64,000 bases of DNA from Lachnospiraceae bacterium OM04-12BH (GTDB taxonomy: Bacteria > Bacillota > Clostridia > Lachnospirales > Lachnospiraceae), in the NCBI GenBank assembly GCA_003490145.1, contig QULQ01000002.1:65016-129015 (forward strand). The letters are read 5' to 3'. Each line of letters opens with the position of its first letter. Position 1 is the first letter of the stretch. Positions 57,531 to 64,000 of the stretch are shown here, one piece after another. The translations under genes and the position numbers were made by a program. The notes beneath the pieces were generated by a model. The model was not told the origin of the DNA, ran no database searches, and was given only the letters and a program-made list of their open reading frames with translations.

Positions 57531-58438
57531 TTGTAAATTCTTCCTTTCTGGCAGGACTGCAGGAACTGCAGCATGTCATTGATCAGTGCTTCGCTTTCCG
57601 GCAGGGAAGGATCAAAGACACTGAAGGCATGGGTAAGCCTTCGGTCTGCTGGAAGGTTCAGAAGCTTATAGGGTACATGGTACCGGCGCAGTGCCCTGGC
57701 AAAGGAAACTGTATAGTCTCTCAGGTTATCATTATGACTTGTGGTCAGAAAACAGGGAGGCAGACCGGAAACGATATCTTCGTGCTCCGGGTTTACATAA
57801 GGAGCAAAAGCCTCTTTTTTATAATGCTTTCCATATAAATAGGAAGGAAGGAACAGACCAATCTTGTCTTTTCTTGTGGTATAAAACATGCCACTGATCA
57901 GCCCGATCGCCACCGGCTTTAATGCAGAGGGAGTAACCCCTGCAGCTTCTGCCAGCCTTTTACAATTCTGCATGGCAGCAGTGTAGGTGAGAAGGCAGGC
58001 TCCACCGCTGTCCCCGGAAGCATAAACCTGATCCGGATCACCCTGGTAATGTGCGAGGTTTTCTTTTATAAAATCAAAGGCCAGAAATATATCCTGAAAC
58101 TGGTCAAAAATGGTGCAGTCCGGTACAAGACGATAGTTTATACCGAATACCAGAAAGCCCTTTCTGGCGATCCTTTCACAGAAGGGTCTGTTGAATTCCT
58201 TGCTGCCCAGTAAAAGACCGCCGCCATGGATGTTGATCATGACGGGAAGAGGTGCATCCTGTCTTTCCTCCGGATAGTAAATGTCCAGACGGTGGGCAGG
58301 GAGAGCATCCCCGGCATAGGGGATATCGGACAGACATACGATCCCCGGTAAAGGCGGAAGCTGTTGATCACGGCCGGCATAGGTCTTCTGGAAGTCCTTC
58401 CGCTGTCTGTAAAATATGTTTGTGATCCATTGACTCAT
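57527..58438 (-). CDS. alpha/beta hydrolase, HSL-type esterase
   Basis: This 303-residue cytoplasmic esterase has oxyanion-hole HGGG at residues 71-74, nucleophile Ser 144 in GDSGG, and a C-terminal Asp/His pair around [13 protein letters not shown]. These are the hallmarks of hormone-sensitive-lipase-like acetyl or lipid esterases. Its stop overlaps the start of the MCP-PilZ gene, so the two are likely cotranscribed and coupled. The substrate is unknown. A weak ribosome site lies upstream on the minus strand. Confidence 0.87.
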   Translation of the reverse strand: MSQWITNIFYRQRKDFQKTYAGRDQQLPPLPGIVCLSDIPYAGDALPAHRLDIYYPEERQDAPLPVMINIHGGGLLLGSKEFNRPFCERIARKGFLVFGINYRLVPDCTIFDQFQDIFLAFDFIKENLAHYQGDPDQVYASGDSGGACLLTYTAAMQNCKRLAEAAGVTPSALKPVAIGLISGMFYTTRKDKIGLFLPSYLYGKHYKKEAFAPYVNPEHEDIVSGLPPCFLTTSHNDNLRDYTVSFARALRRYHVPYKLLNLPADRRLTHAFSVFDPSLPESEALINDMLQFLQSCQKGRIYK

Positions 58439-58623
58439 GCTTTTGTACTCCTAAACAATACTATACCCATATTAAAATTTTTATCTGCTTTTTTCAAGAG
58501 ATAAATGAAAGAATAAATAGTTAAAATTTACAGGCGGGAATATAAGACAGGGAGGATTGCATTGGAGAGAGGGGTCTGATACAATGAAAAAAGATTAATC
58601 AGGATAACAGAGAGGATATTGCT

Positions 58624-60024
58624 TTGACAGGATTTTTTGAAAAACACAGGAAATTATTTTTTTATCTGATAGCAGGTATTGCCTTTATTACAATATATGC
58701 ATATAATCTGCTGACACCATACCTGTCAGATGATTATGCTTATCTGATCGATGTCAGAAAGGCACATTCACTGACGGATCTGGTCAGACAGCAGTATGGT
58801 GAGTATTTATCCAATAGTGGAAGGATTATCGGACAGTTCAATGTAAGACTGTCCCTTTCCATAGATAAGCAGATATTTAATGTGATCAACAGTCTGATGT
58901 TCCTTCTGCTGGTATTTCTGATTTATGCTAATATTCAAAAAAGGAAAAAATATGACAGCTTTGTACTGCTTACGATTCTTTCGTTTCTCTGGCTGTTTTC
59001 TGTTGAATTCGGACAGACCATGCTGTGGATCTGTGGTGCCTGCAACTATCTGTGGGGCAGCGTGATCATTCTGCTGTTTATTACAGTATACCGGAGGCTC
59101 CTTCAGCAGCCGGACAGAAGGCATGCTGTCCTTGTGGGAGCCGGTATGTTCCTGCTTGGCGTACTGGCAGGCTGGTGCAATGAAAATACCTCCGGGGGAG
59201 GGCTGTTTCTTGTACTGCTCTACAGTCTGAATTTCTGGACTGACAGGCGGAAGGAAAAAAGAAAAACAGTATATCCCTTTATGGTTTCCGGGATTGCGGG
59301 AATGTGCTGCGGGCTTCTTGGAATGGTGATGGCGCCCGGAGTCAGGAAGCGCAGTGCGACCATGTCGGAGGGAGATGAATACACAGGTATCGTGGGTCTT
59401 TTGTCGCGCGCCTATAAGGTCATCGTGAATATGCATGAGCTTTTTCTGGTGCTTATGATCATGGCGGTGCTGATCCTTGTCCTGCTGTCCCTTCAGGGGA
59501 AGCTGAAGACCTTTGCCAGGATAAGGACGAACGATACGGTTCTGTTCATACTGGCCTTTCTGGCAACATCCTTTGTCCTTGCTTTGATCCCGACACCGGC
59601 AAACCGGGCGTTTTTCGGAGCGGGAGTATTTCTGATGATCGCCTGTGTCCAGGGGATCGTGGAGGCAAGGGAACAAAAGGAGCTGGCGGTACAGCTCCTT
59701 ACCTGTGGACTTGTCAGTGCGTTGTGCATGATACTTTTCTTTACCTATGTGGAAAACCTGGTAGATCTTGCAAGAATTTACAGAGAAGAGAATGAGAGAA
59801 TAGCGTTGATCGAGGCAGAGCATGGAGAGAACGAGGATGGTATTGTGGTGATCCCACAGTTCCGGGAAGAATTCAGGACTGTCTACAGTGTTGCCCATGA
59901 TTCAGATCTGACGGATGATAAGGAGTACTGGATTAACCATTTTTATGAGATCTATTATGATATTGGAAATATAACGGCAATCCCGCGGGACGAGTGGGAT
60001 GTACGTTATGGAAGCAGGGAGTGA
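58624..60024 (+). CDS. DUF6056-like multi-pass membrane protein
   Basis: This 466-residue protein has about ten hydrophobic segments. After the first membrane helix it contains LTPYLSDDYAYLID, a double-Asp loop like those of GT-C-type glycosyltransferases and DUF6056 proteins, and a later WCNENTSGGGLFL motif. It may be a membrane glycosyltransferase or envelope polymer protein; this is inferred from the architecture. The TTG start at 58624 follows GAGAGG at about 10 nt; no nearby ATG fits better. The radical SAM gene follows after 5 bases. Confidence 0.7.
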   Translation: MTGFFEKHRKLFFYLIAGIAFITIYAYNLLTPYLSDDYAYLIDVRKAHSLTDLVRQQYGEYLSNSGRIIGQFNVRLSLSIDKQIFNVINSLMFLLLVFLIYANIQKRKKYDSFVLLTILSFLWLFSVEFGQTMLWICGACNYLWGSVIILLFITVYRRLLQQPDRRHAVLVGAGMFLLGVLAGWCNENTSGGGLFLVLLYSLNFWTDRRKEKRKTVYPFMVSGIAGMCCGLLGMVMAPGVRKRSATMSEGDEYTGIVGLLSRAYKVIVNMHELFLVLMIMAVLILVLLSLQGKLKTFARIRTNDTVLFILAFLATSFVLALIPTPANRAFFGAGVFLMIACVQGIVEAREQKELAVQLLTCGLVSALCMILFFTYVENLVDLARIYREENERIALIEAEHGENEDGIVVIPQFREEFRTVYSVAHDSDLTDDKEYWINHFYEIYYDIGNITAIPRDEWDVRYGSRE

Positions 60025-60029
60025 GTATT

Positions 60030-60977
60030 ATGCAGCTGCAGAAACTGACAGATGATCCCTGTAATCTTTGCAGCAGGGAATGCGGTGCAAGACGGCAACA
60101 GGGAGAGACAGGGTATTGTGTTTCACAGAGCCGGCCGGTAGTGGCAAGAGCTGCCCTGCATATGTGGGAAGAGCCCTGCATTTCCGGAGAAGCGGGAAGT
60201 GGGGCTGTTTTCTTTGCCGGCTGTAGCCTGCGCTGCATTTATTGTCAGAACTTTGAACTGGCAAGGGGAAGAAAAGGCTTTGAGGTGGGCATAGAACAGC
60301 TTGCTGATATATTCCTTGCCCTGCAGGGTAAGGGAGCAGCAAATATCAATCTGGTGACACCGGATCATTTTACACTGGCGGTTATCCCTGCAGTAAGAAT
60401 GGCCAGGGAAAGAGGACTTATGCTGCCGGTGATTTATAACTGCAGCGGCTACGAAAAGGAAGAGCTGATCGAAAGCCTCCGGGGGACAGTGGACATTTTT
60501 CTGGTTGATTTTAAATATATGGAAGAGGAACTGGCACGGAAATTTTCTTTTGCGCCGGATTATCCGGAGATAGCGAAGAAGGCACTTGCCAGAATGCTCA
60601 GTCTGACAGGAGAACCGGTATTTGATGAGAAGGGGATGCTGCAGAAGGGGGTTATTGTAAGGCATCTGCTCCTGCCGGGACATAAGAGGAATGCCAGAGA
60701 GGTTATAGCGTATATACATCAGAATTACGGAGACAGGGTCATTTTAAGCCTGATGAACCAGTATACACCGTTTGAGAGACTGAAGGAAAGGGAAGACTGC
60801 AGGGAACTCTGCCGGAGGGTGACAAAAAGAGAGTATGAGGCAGTCATAGAGTATATACTTTCCCTTGGGATGGAAAATGTTTTTATCCAGGAAGGGGAGA
60901 CGGCAAAGGAGAGCTTTATTCCGGAATTTGATGGGGAAGGAATTTTTGAAAAGGTACAGCCTGACAGAACCCGGTAA
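60030..60977 (+). CDS. radical SAM protein, PflA/PflX-like
   Basis: This is a 315-residue protein. The radical SAM [4Fe-4S] motif CSLRCIYC (C-x3-C-x2-C) has Cys 65, 69 and 72. An upstream Cys-rich N-terminus (CNLCSRECGARR) may bind another cluster. It resembles the PflA-like subfamily annotated as pyruvate formate-lyase activating enzyme homologues, but no glycyl radical enzyme is adjacent. The ATG at 60030 is chosen because GGGAG lies 8 nt upstream; a GTG at 59994 lies inside the preceding gene. Confidence 0.85.
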   Translation: MQLQKLTDDPCNLCSRECGARRQQGETGYCVSQSRPVVARAALHMWEEPCISGEAGSGAVFFAGCSLRCIYCQNFELARGRKGFEVGIEQLADIFLALQGKGAANINLVTPDHFTLAVIPAVRMARERGLMLPVIYNCSGYEKEELIESLRGTVDIFLVDFKYMEEELARKFSFAPDYPEIAKKALARMLSLTGEPVFDEKGMLQKGVIVRHLLLPGHKRNAREVIAYIHQNYGDRVILSLMNQYTPFERLKEREDCRELCRRVTKREYEAVIEYILSLGMENVFIQEGETAKESFIPEFDGEGIFEKVQPDRTR

Positions 60978-60983
60978 TTTTAC

Positions 60984-61005
60984 CAGTTAATGAAAATGTT
61001 AACTG
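60984..61005. promoter_or_regulatory. inverted repeat after the radical SAM gene
   Basis: CAGTTAA and TTAACTG are perfect 7-base arms around 8 bases. No T-tract follows, so it is more likely an operator or mRNA hairpin than an intrinsic terminator. Confidence 0.4.
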
Positions 61006-61045
61006 TTGAAAAGTAACAAACTTACCTGAAATGAAGGCTAGGTGA

Positions 61046-61074
61046 TTGACAATTCTGCTGGTAAATGGTATTTT
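61046..61074 (+). promoter_or_regulatory. promoter of the second LacI-controlled sugar locus
   Basis: TTGACA (61046-61051) is followed after 17 bases by TATTTT (61069-61074). Both operator candidates lie downstream of the -10, placed to block elongation or open-complex formation. Confidence 0.65.
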
Positions 61075-61080
61075 GTAATC

Positions 61081-61099
61081 AAGATTAATCGATTAACTT
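61081..61099. promoter_or_regulatory. LacI-type operator 1
   Basis: The site contains the perfect palindrome TTAATCGATTAA (61085-61096) with its CG centre, inside the longer near-palindrome AAGATTAATCGATTAACTT. It sits just after the -10 of the promoter at 61046-61074. Confidence 0.65.
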
Positions 61100-61125
61100 A
61101 ATGGAAAGAAATTTTTTTTACAGGT

Positions 61126-61145
61126 TTAGTAAATCGATTAACTAA
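61126..61145. promoter_or_regulatory. LacI-type operator 2
   Basis: TTAGTAAATCGATTAACTAA is palindromic apart from one pair and shares the AATCGATT core with operator 1. It lies 13 bases before the regulator's start codon, consistent with autorepression by the LacI-family protein that follows. Confidence 0.65.
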
Positions 61146-61158
61146 TGGAGGAATCCTC

Positions 61159-62184
61159 ATGAACATGAAGGAAATTGCGCAATTGGCGGGTGTAACTGCC
61201 GCAACAGTTTCGAACGCGATCAACGGAACTGGGAATGTCAGTGAGAAAAAAAGAAAAGAAATAATGGAAATCATAGAAAGGGAGGGTTACAGTCCCAATC
61301 GGTTTGCCAAAAGCCTCAGAACAAAGGAGAGCAACACGATTGGAATCATGGTAGAAGATATCACAGCATTTCAGACACCTAGGATCATTAACGGGATCAA
61401 TAACTACGTTGAAAAGCAGGGCTATGCGGTGATCCTGAATAATATGAGTCTTCTTGAAAAGACAGGAAATCATTATTCTGAATTGTCCAGCTATCAGTCA
61501 GCAATAAGTAAAAGTATAAAGCTTTTTAACAAAACCCAGATTGACGGACTTATCTATGTTGCGATGCATGACAGGGATGTAATGGAACTGATCCCCAAAC
61601 TGAGTATACCGATTGTTCTGGTTTACTGCTATGACACATCCAAAAAGAATTATTATGTAACCTATGACAATATGGATGTTATTGCAGATGTTGCAGAGTA
61701 CCTGATGAAACATGGACATGAGAAAATCGGGGTGATCAAGGGGGCAGAGGATTCCCTGCCTTCACAGAAGCGTCTGAAAAGCTTTATCACACAGCTGGAA
61801 AAGGCAGGGAAGGAATTGAAGGAAGAATATATCTTTCCGGGAGCCTGGGAATTCGGAGATGGAGTAAAGGCGTATGAAAGATTCAAACAGCTGGAAGATA
61901 AACCAACAGCGATCTTTGCCATGAATGATCTGATGGCAGCAGGCTTTATGGATGCAGCGCTGAATGACGGTGTACGGATCCCGGAAGATGTTTCTGTAAT
62001 CGGATTTGACAACAGACAGGAGTGCAGATTTACCAGACCAAGATTAACAACAGTTGATATCCCGCTGGAAAAGATGGGAGAGAAGGCAGGACAGGTATTA
62101 TTAGACCTGATCAGTGGCAAAACGCCTGAGGACAGGAAGGTGATACTGCCATGTGAATTCCTGGAAAAAAATTCAGTTATTTAA
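61159..62184 (+). CDS. LacI-family regulator of the second sugar locus
   Basis: This 341-residue regulator has the LacI helix-turn-helix at the start (MNMKEIAQLAGVTAATVSNAIN), a hinge, and a sugar-binding domain with DISVIGFDN-like and DIPLEKMGEKAG motifs. Two operators precede it, so autoregulation is likely. The site GGAGGA before the ATG could pair with the following TCCTC in a short hairpin. The 3' end overlaps the frame of the binding-protein gene but the true start of that gene lies beyond the stop. Confidence 0.93.
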   Translation: MNMKEIAQLAGVTAATVSNAINGTGNVSEKKRKEIMEIIEREGYSPNRFAKSLRTKESNTIGIMVEDITAFQTPRIINGINNYVEKQGYAVILNNMSLLEKTGNHYSELSSYQSAISKSIKLFNKTQIDGLIYVAMHDRDVMELIPKLSIPIVLVYCYDTSKKNYYVTYDNMDVIADVAEYLMKHGHEKIGVIKGAEDSLPSQKRLKSFITQLEKAGKELKEEYIFPGAWEFGDGVKAYERFKQLEDKPTAIFAMNDLMAAGFMDAALNDGVRIPEDVSVIGFDNRQECRFTRPRLTTVDIPLEKMGEKAGQVLLDLISGKTPEDRKVILPCEFLEKNSVI

Positions 62185-62203
62185 ATCAACAGGAGGAAAT
62201 ATT

Positions 62204-63565
62204 ATGCGAAAGAAAATTTTAAAGGTAATGATGTGTGCAATAACAACAATGGCTTTACTGGCAGGATGCGGAAGCAGTAATACAGGAAGCACGACCGGAT
62301 CAGCCGGAGATACTGCAGCAGAGGATACAGCAGAAAGCTCTGGGGCAGACAGTACAGAGGCTGCAGCAGAAACAGCGGATTTCGCAGGAACCAAGCTTGT
62401 GATCGGTGTGGAATCCGGTGCCCCTAATATTGAGTTCTTTAAGAATAACGTAAGCGAATTTGAAAGTGCAACAGGAATCACAGTTGAATGGGTAGAAATC
62501 CCTCATGATAACATGCATGAGAGATTTGTACAGGAGGCAATCTCACAGAGTGGTGCAATCGATATTTATGATACAGACCAGCCATGGATTTCTGAATTTG
62601 CATCTAAAGGATATCTGGAGCCGCTGGGAGACAAGCTTTCAGAGGAGGATAAAAGTGATTTCTATGAAGCTGCATTAGATGCATCTTCCTATAATGGAGA
62701 ATTATATTCTGTTCCTTTCTTTGTACATACACCGGTTGTATTCTACAGAACAGACCTGTTCGAAGCAGCCGGTATTACAGAATTCCCTAAAACCTGGGAA
62801 GAATATGAGGAAGCAGCAAAGAAGCTGACCAAAGACGGTGTATATGGAACAATTATTGAGGCAAAGCAGGCAGGAGAGCCGGTAACCCATCTTGTTGACT
62901 GGTTCTATCAGGCAGGCGGTTCCATTATTGACGCTGATAATAACGTAACAGTGAATTCACCTGAAAATGCGAAGGCATTTAACTTCATGCTGAAGATGAT
63001 GTATGAGGATGAAAGTGTTATGCCGGGATCTATCGGATATGACAATGCAGATGTACATAATATGTTTATGCAGGGCAAGGTTGCCATGGTTAAAAACTGG
63101 CCTTATATGTTCGCTATGGCAAAGGATCCTGAACAGTCCAAGGTAAGTGACAAGTTTGCAGTAGCGGTTCAGCCTGCAGGTGAAGAGCAGTCTACAGCAG
63201 CCTGGACATGGGGCTTTGGTATTTCCAGCAGCTCTAAGAATAAGGATGCAGCATGGGAATTTATAAAGTGGGCAACATCCTCTGAGAAACTGGCACAGCT
63301 CGGAATTGCCAACTCCAATCCGGTGCCGAGAACCTCATCTCTGGAGATCGTTAATAATGACAGTACCTTAACAGAGTTTGATAAGGAAAGCATCCAGGTT
63401 ATGAGTGATGCACTCCAGTATGCACATAACGCAACAGAGAACCCTAATTTCCCGACGATCCAGAATGAACTGTCTTATACATTATCAGGTATTATGACGA
63501 AGCAGGTGAGTGTGGAAGACGGATTAGCTGAAGCTGAAAAAGCAATTAAAGAAGCGATCCAGTAG
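62204..63565 (+). CDS. extracellular solute-binding lipoprotein, second sugar locus
   Basis: This 453-residue MalE-type binding protein has a signal peptide ending in LLAGC, a Ser/Ala/Thr-rich linker and a family-typical domain (VYDTDQPWISEFASKGYLEPL-like, VPFFVHTPVVFYRTDLFEAAGI, KVAMVKNWPYMFAMA). The ATG at 62204 follows AGGAGG; the frame opens further upstream inside the LacI gene but without a site. Its ligand is unknown; an oligosaccharide is likely. Confidence 0.9.
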   Translation: MRKKILKVMMCAITTMALLAGCGSSNTGSTTGSAGDTAAEDTAESSGADSTEAAAETADFAGTKLVIGVESGAPNIEFFKNNVSEFESATGITVEWVEIPHDNMHERFVQEAISQSGAIDIYDTDQPWISEFASKGYLEPLGDKLSEEDKSDFYEAALDASSYNGELYSVPFFVHTPVVFYRTDLFEAAGITEFPKTWEEYEEAAKKLTKDGVYGTIIEAKQAGEPVTHLVDWFYQAGGSIIDADNNVTVNSPENAKAFNFMLKMMYEDESVMPGSIGYDNADVHNMFMQGKVAMVKNWPYMFAMAKDPEQSKVSDKFAVAVQPAGEEQSTAAWTWGFGISSSSKNKDAAWEFIKWATSSEKLAQLGIANSNPVPRTSSLEIVNNDSTLTEFDKESIQVMSDALQYAHNATENPNFPTIQNELSYTLSGIMTKQVSVEDGLAEAEKAIKEAIQ

Positions 63566-63573
63566 GCAGACAG

Positions 63574-63602
63574 ATCCCCATACGGTTTTTCTGTATGGGG
63601 AT
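63574..63602 (+). terminator. hairpin between binding-protein and permease genes
   Basis: ATCCCCATAC and GTATGGGGAT form a perfect 10-bp stem with a 9-base loop, followed by TTCTT. It is a partial terminator or stabiliser in the same position as the hairpin at 15.8 kb. Confidence 0.75.
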
Positions 63603-63649
63603 TTCTTAACCCGGAATATTGGTTTTATTGTAAGGAGTAGTGAAAAATA

Positions 63650-64000
63650 ATGAGTAGAAAAACAGGAAGTATTTCTATCAGGGAGAAAAAAAGACGAAGG
63701 GCAGGGTATTCACTGATAGCACCGGCATGTCTGGTATTGCTTGTTATATTTTTTGTTCCGCTGGTCTATGCCTTTGCCATCAGTATATCAGATTCAGATG
63801 CGATCATTAATAACAGCTTCAAGTTTGTAGGATTAAAGAATTACTTTTCCGTCATGACAAACTCCAAATTCCTGGCAGCACTAGGGCATACCTGCTTCTT
63901 TGTACTTACAACGATCACCCTGGAATTTATCATTGGATTTGTTGTTGCTTTGCTGCTGTACCGTGAGGTTGCAGGATCAAGGGTGTTCCGTCTTATCTTT
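63650..64000 (+). CDS. ABC sugar permease, MalF-type, 3' end missing
   Basis: 117 codons are visible before the window edge. The start (MSRKTGSISIREKKRRRAGYSLIAPACLVLLVIFFVPL) shows the basic N-terminus and first membrane helix typical of MalF-type permeases, with KFVGLKNY shortly after. AAGGAG lies 13 nt before the ATG, slightly far. The MalG partner and any enzymes of this locus lie outside the window. Confidence 0.9.
   Translation, partial: MSRKTGSISIREKKRRRAGYSLIAPACLVLLVIFFVPLVYAFAISISDSDAIINNSFKFVGLKNYFSVMTNSKFLAALGHTCFFVLTTITLEFIIGFVVALLLYREVAGSRVFRLIF

Noticed and set aside
58807..59898. Open frame of 363 codons on the minus strand over the DUF6056-like gene
   Set aside because: The composition is low in hydrophobic residues and rich in His/Gln, as expected of an antisense reading of a membrane protein. 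No start signal.

Overview
The window looks like a chromosomal segment of a gut-type member of the Lachnospiraceae (Firmicutes, class Clostridia). Evidence for this: AGGAGG-type ribosome sites before almost every gene, an HrcA/CIRCE-controlled hrcA-grpE-dnaK-dnaJ operon, a DUF6465 protein with a Lys/Ala-rich tail, YesM/YesN two-component proteins beside a sugar ABC transporter, and an intracellular mannan-oligosaccharide locus laid out much like that of Roseburia. An MCP-PilZ protein suggests a motile, cyclic-di-GMP-signalling relative. The species cannot be fixed from the sequence alone. I see no rRNA, tRNA, CRISPR array, prophage or complete insertion sequence.

Layout. 1-7.4 kb: the 3' end of an AICAR transformylase gene, then a glycerol catabolic operon (GlpA-like dehydrogenase, a GlpB-like reductase fused to DUF1667, glpK), an unknown 460-residue protein and a Nudix hydrolase. 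7.4-24.8 kb: the beta-mannan oligosaccharide locus, with two GH36 alpha-galactosidases, LacI and AraC regulators, a binding-protein-dependent importer without its ATPase, an AGE-type 2-epimerase, two GH130 phosphorylases, a CE17-like acetyl-mannan esterase, and a GH1 enzyme fused in frame to mannose-6-phosphate isomerase. Imported galactosylated, acetylated oligosaccharides would be deacetylated, degalactosylated, epimerised and phosphorolysed to mannose-1-phosphate and glucose. No endo-mannanase and no phosphomannomutase is present here.

24.8-28.4 kb: an aminotransferase, a patatin-like lipase, UppP and the DUF6465 protein. 28.5-33.6 kb: the class I heat-shock operon with a perfect CIRCE. 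33.6-42.3 kb: endonuclease III, a DnaQ-like exonuclease, a membrane-anchored hypothetical protein, a 35-residue membrane miniprotein, a VanW protein, a HypE/AIR-synthase-like protein, an Lrp regulator overlapping an aminotransferase, a membrane acyltransferase and a PD-(D/E)XK transposase-family nuclease.

42.3-50.2 kb: a less familiar system, in which a cytoplasmic FAD oxidoreductase is followed by a complete ribose-type ABC importer and a YesM/YesN two-component pair. 50.3-55.4 kb: mutS2, an OmpR-type regulator, its histidine kinase and trmL in one tightly coupled operon. 55.4-60.0 kb: an esterase and a chemoreceptor ending in a PilZ domain (minus strand), then a DUF6056-like membrane protein. 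60.0-64.0 kb: a PflA-like radical SAM protein, then a second LacI-controlled sugar ABC locus running off the right edge.

The observations most worth following are the GH1-ManA fusion with a preserved internal start site, the FAD oxidoreductase/ABC/YesMN cluster, the MCP-PilZ/esterase pair, and the mutS2-kinase-trmL operon.
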